Part shown: positions 43,612 to 44,119 of the stretch, one piece after another
How positions within the stretch are numbered: the stretch's first letter is position 1
Layout of the letters: every line of letters begins with the position of its first letter
Source: Pseudomarimonas arenosa
GTDB lineage: Bacteria > Pseudomonadota > Gammaproteobacteria > Xanthomonadales > Xanthomonadaceae
Assembly (NCBI RefSeq): GCF_014841215.1
Contig: NZ_JACYTR010000039.1
Location: forward strand, 1-44,119
Length of the DNA stretch: 44,119 bases
Direction of reading: 5' to 3'
Program-made: the position numbers and the translations under genes
Notes under the pieces: generated by a model
Told to the model about the DNA's origin: nothing
The model's input: only the letters and a program-made list of their open reading frames with translations
Databases searched by the model: none

Positions 43612-43636
43612 CGGTCATAGCTGCGCGATTTGACCG
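43612..43636. promoter_or_regulatory. Candidate HipB operator O1
   Basis: CGGTCA (43612-43617) and TGACCG (43631-43636), half-sites in everted order 13 bases apart, immediately upstream of the hipB start. The same half-sites form a perfect palindrome at 43683-43700. Confidence 0.5.
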
Positions 43637-43663
43637 CCTCATGAGTCATCTTGGATATGAGCA

Positions 43664-43692
43664 CGAATAAAATCAACTGAAATGACCGACAA
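43664..43692 (-). promoter_or_regulatory. Candidate hipBA promoter
   Basis: On the minus strand, TTGTCG (43687-43692) and TATTCG (43664-43669) are separated by 17 bases, a plausible -35/-10 pair about 75 bp before the hipB start. The -35 lies inside the perfect palindrome, as expected for autorepression. Confidence 0.4.
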
Positions 43693-43700
43693 AACGGTCA
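43683..43700. promoter_or_regulatory. Candidate HipB operator O2 (perfect palindrome)
   Basis: TGACCG, spacer ACAAAA, CGGTCA: a perfect 6-bp inverted repeat. A further CGGTCA half-site lies at 43726-43731. Several operators before hipBA are known in E. coli; the half-site there differs. Confidence 0.6.
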
Positions 43701-43760
43701 TATCTGAGCAATATGCCTTCTCCAACGGTCAATCGCGAGATGTCGTCGTCCTGTGTACAC

Positions 43761-43797
43761 ATCGGGGCTCCGCCTGCAACGGAGGCGTAGCCCCGAT
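43761..43797. repeat. Long hairpin (ATCGGGGCT...AGCCCCGAT)
   Basis: A 9-bp outer stem ATCGGGGCT/AGCCCCGAT with an inner CGCCT/AGGCG stem. It lies upstream of hipBA and before the end repeat. May be a REP unit or a terminator for transcription arriving from outside the window. Confidence 0.6.
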
Positions 43798-43863
43798 CTT
43801 CTGCATGCTCAGCAGGCGATTCAGAATCCAACTCGATCCCCGTGTCCTTACGGGCCGGCGAGC

Positions 43864-43986
43864 CTAGCCCGGATATTCCATGAGGGGGCGCGGATGATCA
43901 CCGAGGACTTTGCGTCGAGTGCAAGGCGCGACGAGCCCAAGTGGTGGGCCCACTTGGGCGAGATCGGGACGCAGTCCCGCGTAGCT
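43864..43986 (+). repeat. Copy 3 of the 123-bp dispersed repeat (right end)
   Basis: Matches 20110-20232 directly and 1-123 in inverted form, with a single-base change in the CCGGATATTCCATGAGG core. It leads straight into the 54-bp tandem array, as the middle copy does. Confidence 0.9.
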
Positions 43987-43994
43987 GCGACAGC

Positions 43995-44119
43995 AACCGA
44001 CCGAGCGTAGCGAAGGCGCAGGCTACGAAGTAGCCGTTGCTGCGTAGCAGCCGACCGAGCGTAGCGAAGGCGCAGGCTACGAAGTAGCCGTTGCTGCGTA
44101 GCAGCCGACCGAGCGTAGC
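43995..44119. repeat. 54-bp tandem array at the right edge
   Basis: At least two full units plus the start of a third, identical by eye to the array at 20237-20452. It is cut by the end of the window, so the true copy number is unknown. Confidence 0.9.

Noticed and set aside
43682-43867. 61-codon open frame upstream of hipBA
   Set aside because: Spans the operator palindrome and the long hairpin; no ribosome site or motif.

Overview
The window is a GC-rich stretch of a gammaproteobacterial genome, most likely a Lysobacterales/Xanthomonadales member (Rhodanobacteraceae- or Lysobacteraceae-like). The evidence is an Ax21-like outer-membrane protein, a vWA lipoprotein carrying a VTGSR motif, several large secreted proteins ending in a short Phe-x-x-Gly-Phe-Glu-type motif, an isoquinoline-1-oxidoreductase-type gene pair, and many REP-like repeats built on CTTCGACAAGCTCAG. 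Genus cannot be fixed from the sequence alone.

Layout. 1-123: an end-of-window repeat. 166-3950: a secreted serine hydrolase and an AraC-type regulator on the minus strand, divergent from an FAD monooxygenase. 4205-6598: a secreted M14 zinc carboxypeptidase. 6600-7130: repeats. 7133-8854 (minus): vWA-domain lipoprotein. 9445-10008: Ax21-like barrel. 10006-14600: a repeat-rich island with lower GC, holding an uncharacterised P-loop ATPase (zinc ribbon plus winged helix) and a decayed nucleotidyltransferase. 14697-18482: a secreted parallel beta-helix protein with four tandem beta repeats and a DUF11-like domain. 18483-20942: an inverted-repeat-bounded element, a small membrane protein, a 54-bp tandem array and a remnant of isocitrate lyase. 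20943-26049: secreted NTF2-like protein, Ser/Thr kinase with TPR repeats, a small conserved protein and a secreted beta-propeller. 26333-36326: two paralogous giant FG-GAP/cadherin-like secreted proteins around a small secreted protein. 36513-39205: [2Fe-2S] and molybdopterin subunits of an aldehyde/isoquinoline oxidoreductase. 39353-41215: a small signal-anchored protein and a beta-helix protein. 41938-43588 (minus): HipBA with candidate operators. 43864-44119: the end repeat and the 54-bp array again.

Functional reading. Most genes encode exported or envelope proteins: hydrolases, adhesin-like repeat proteins, a lipoprotein and a barrel. They suggest a surface- and matrix-oriented lifestyle. 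Five secreted proteins share the C-terminal motif, which may be a common export or processing tag. The strongest candidates for new biology are that tag and the isolated ATPase in the repeat-bounded low-GC island. Both ends of the window lie in the same repeat family, in opposite orientations, so the window may be a complete contig broken at repeats.
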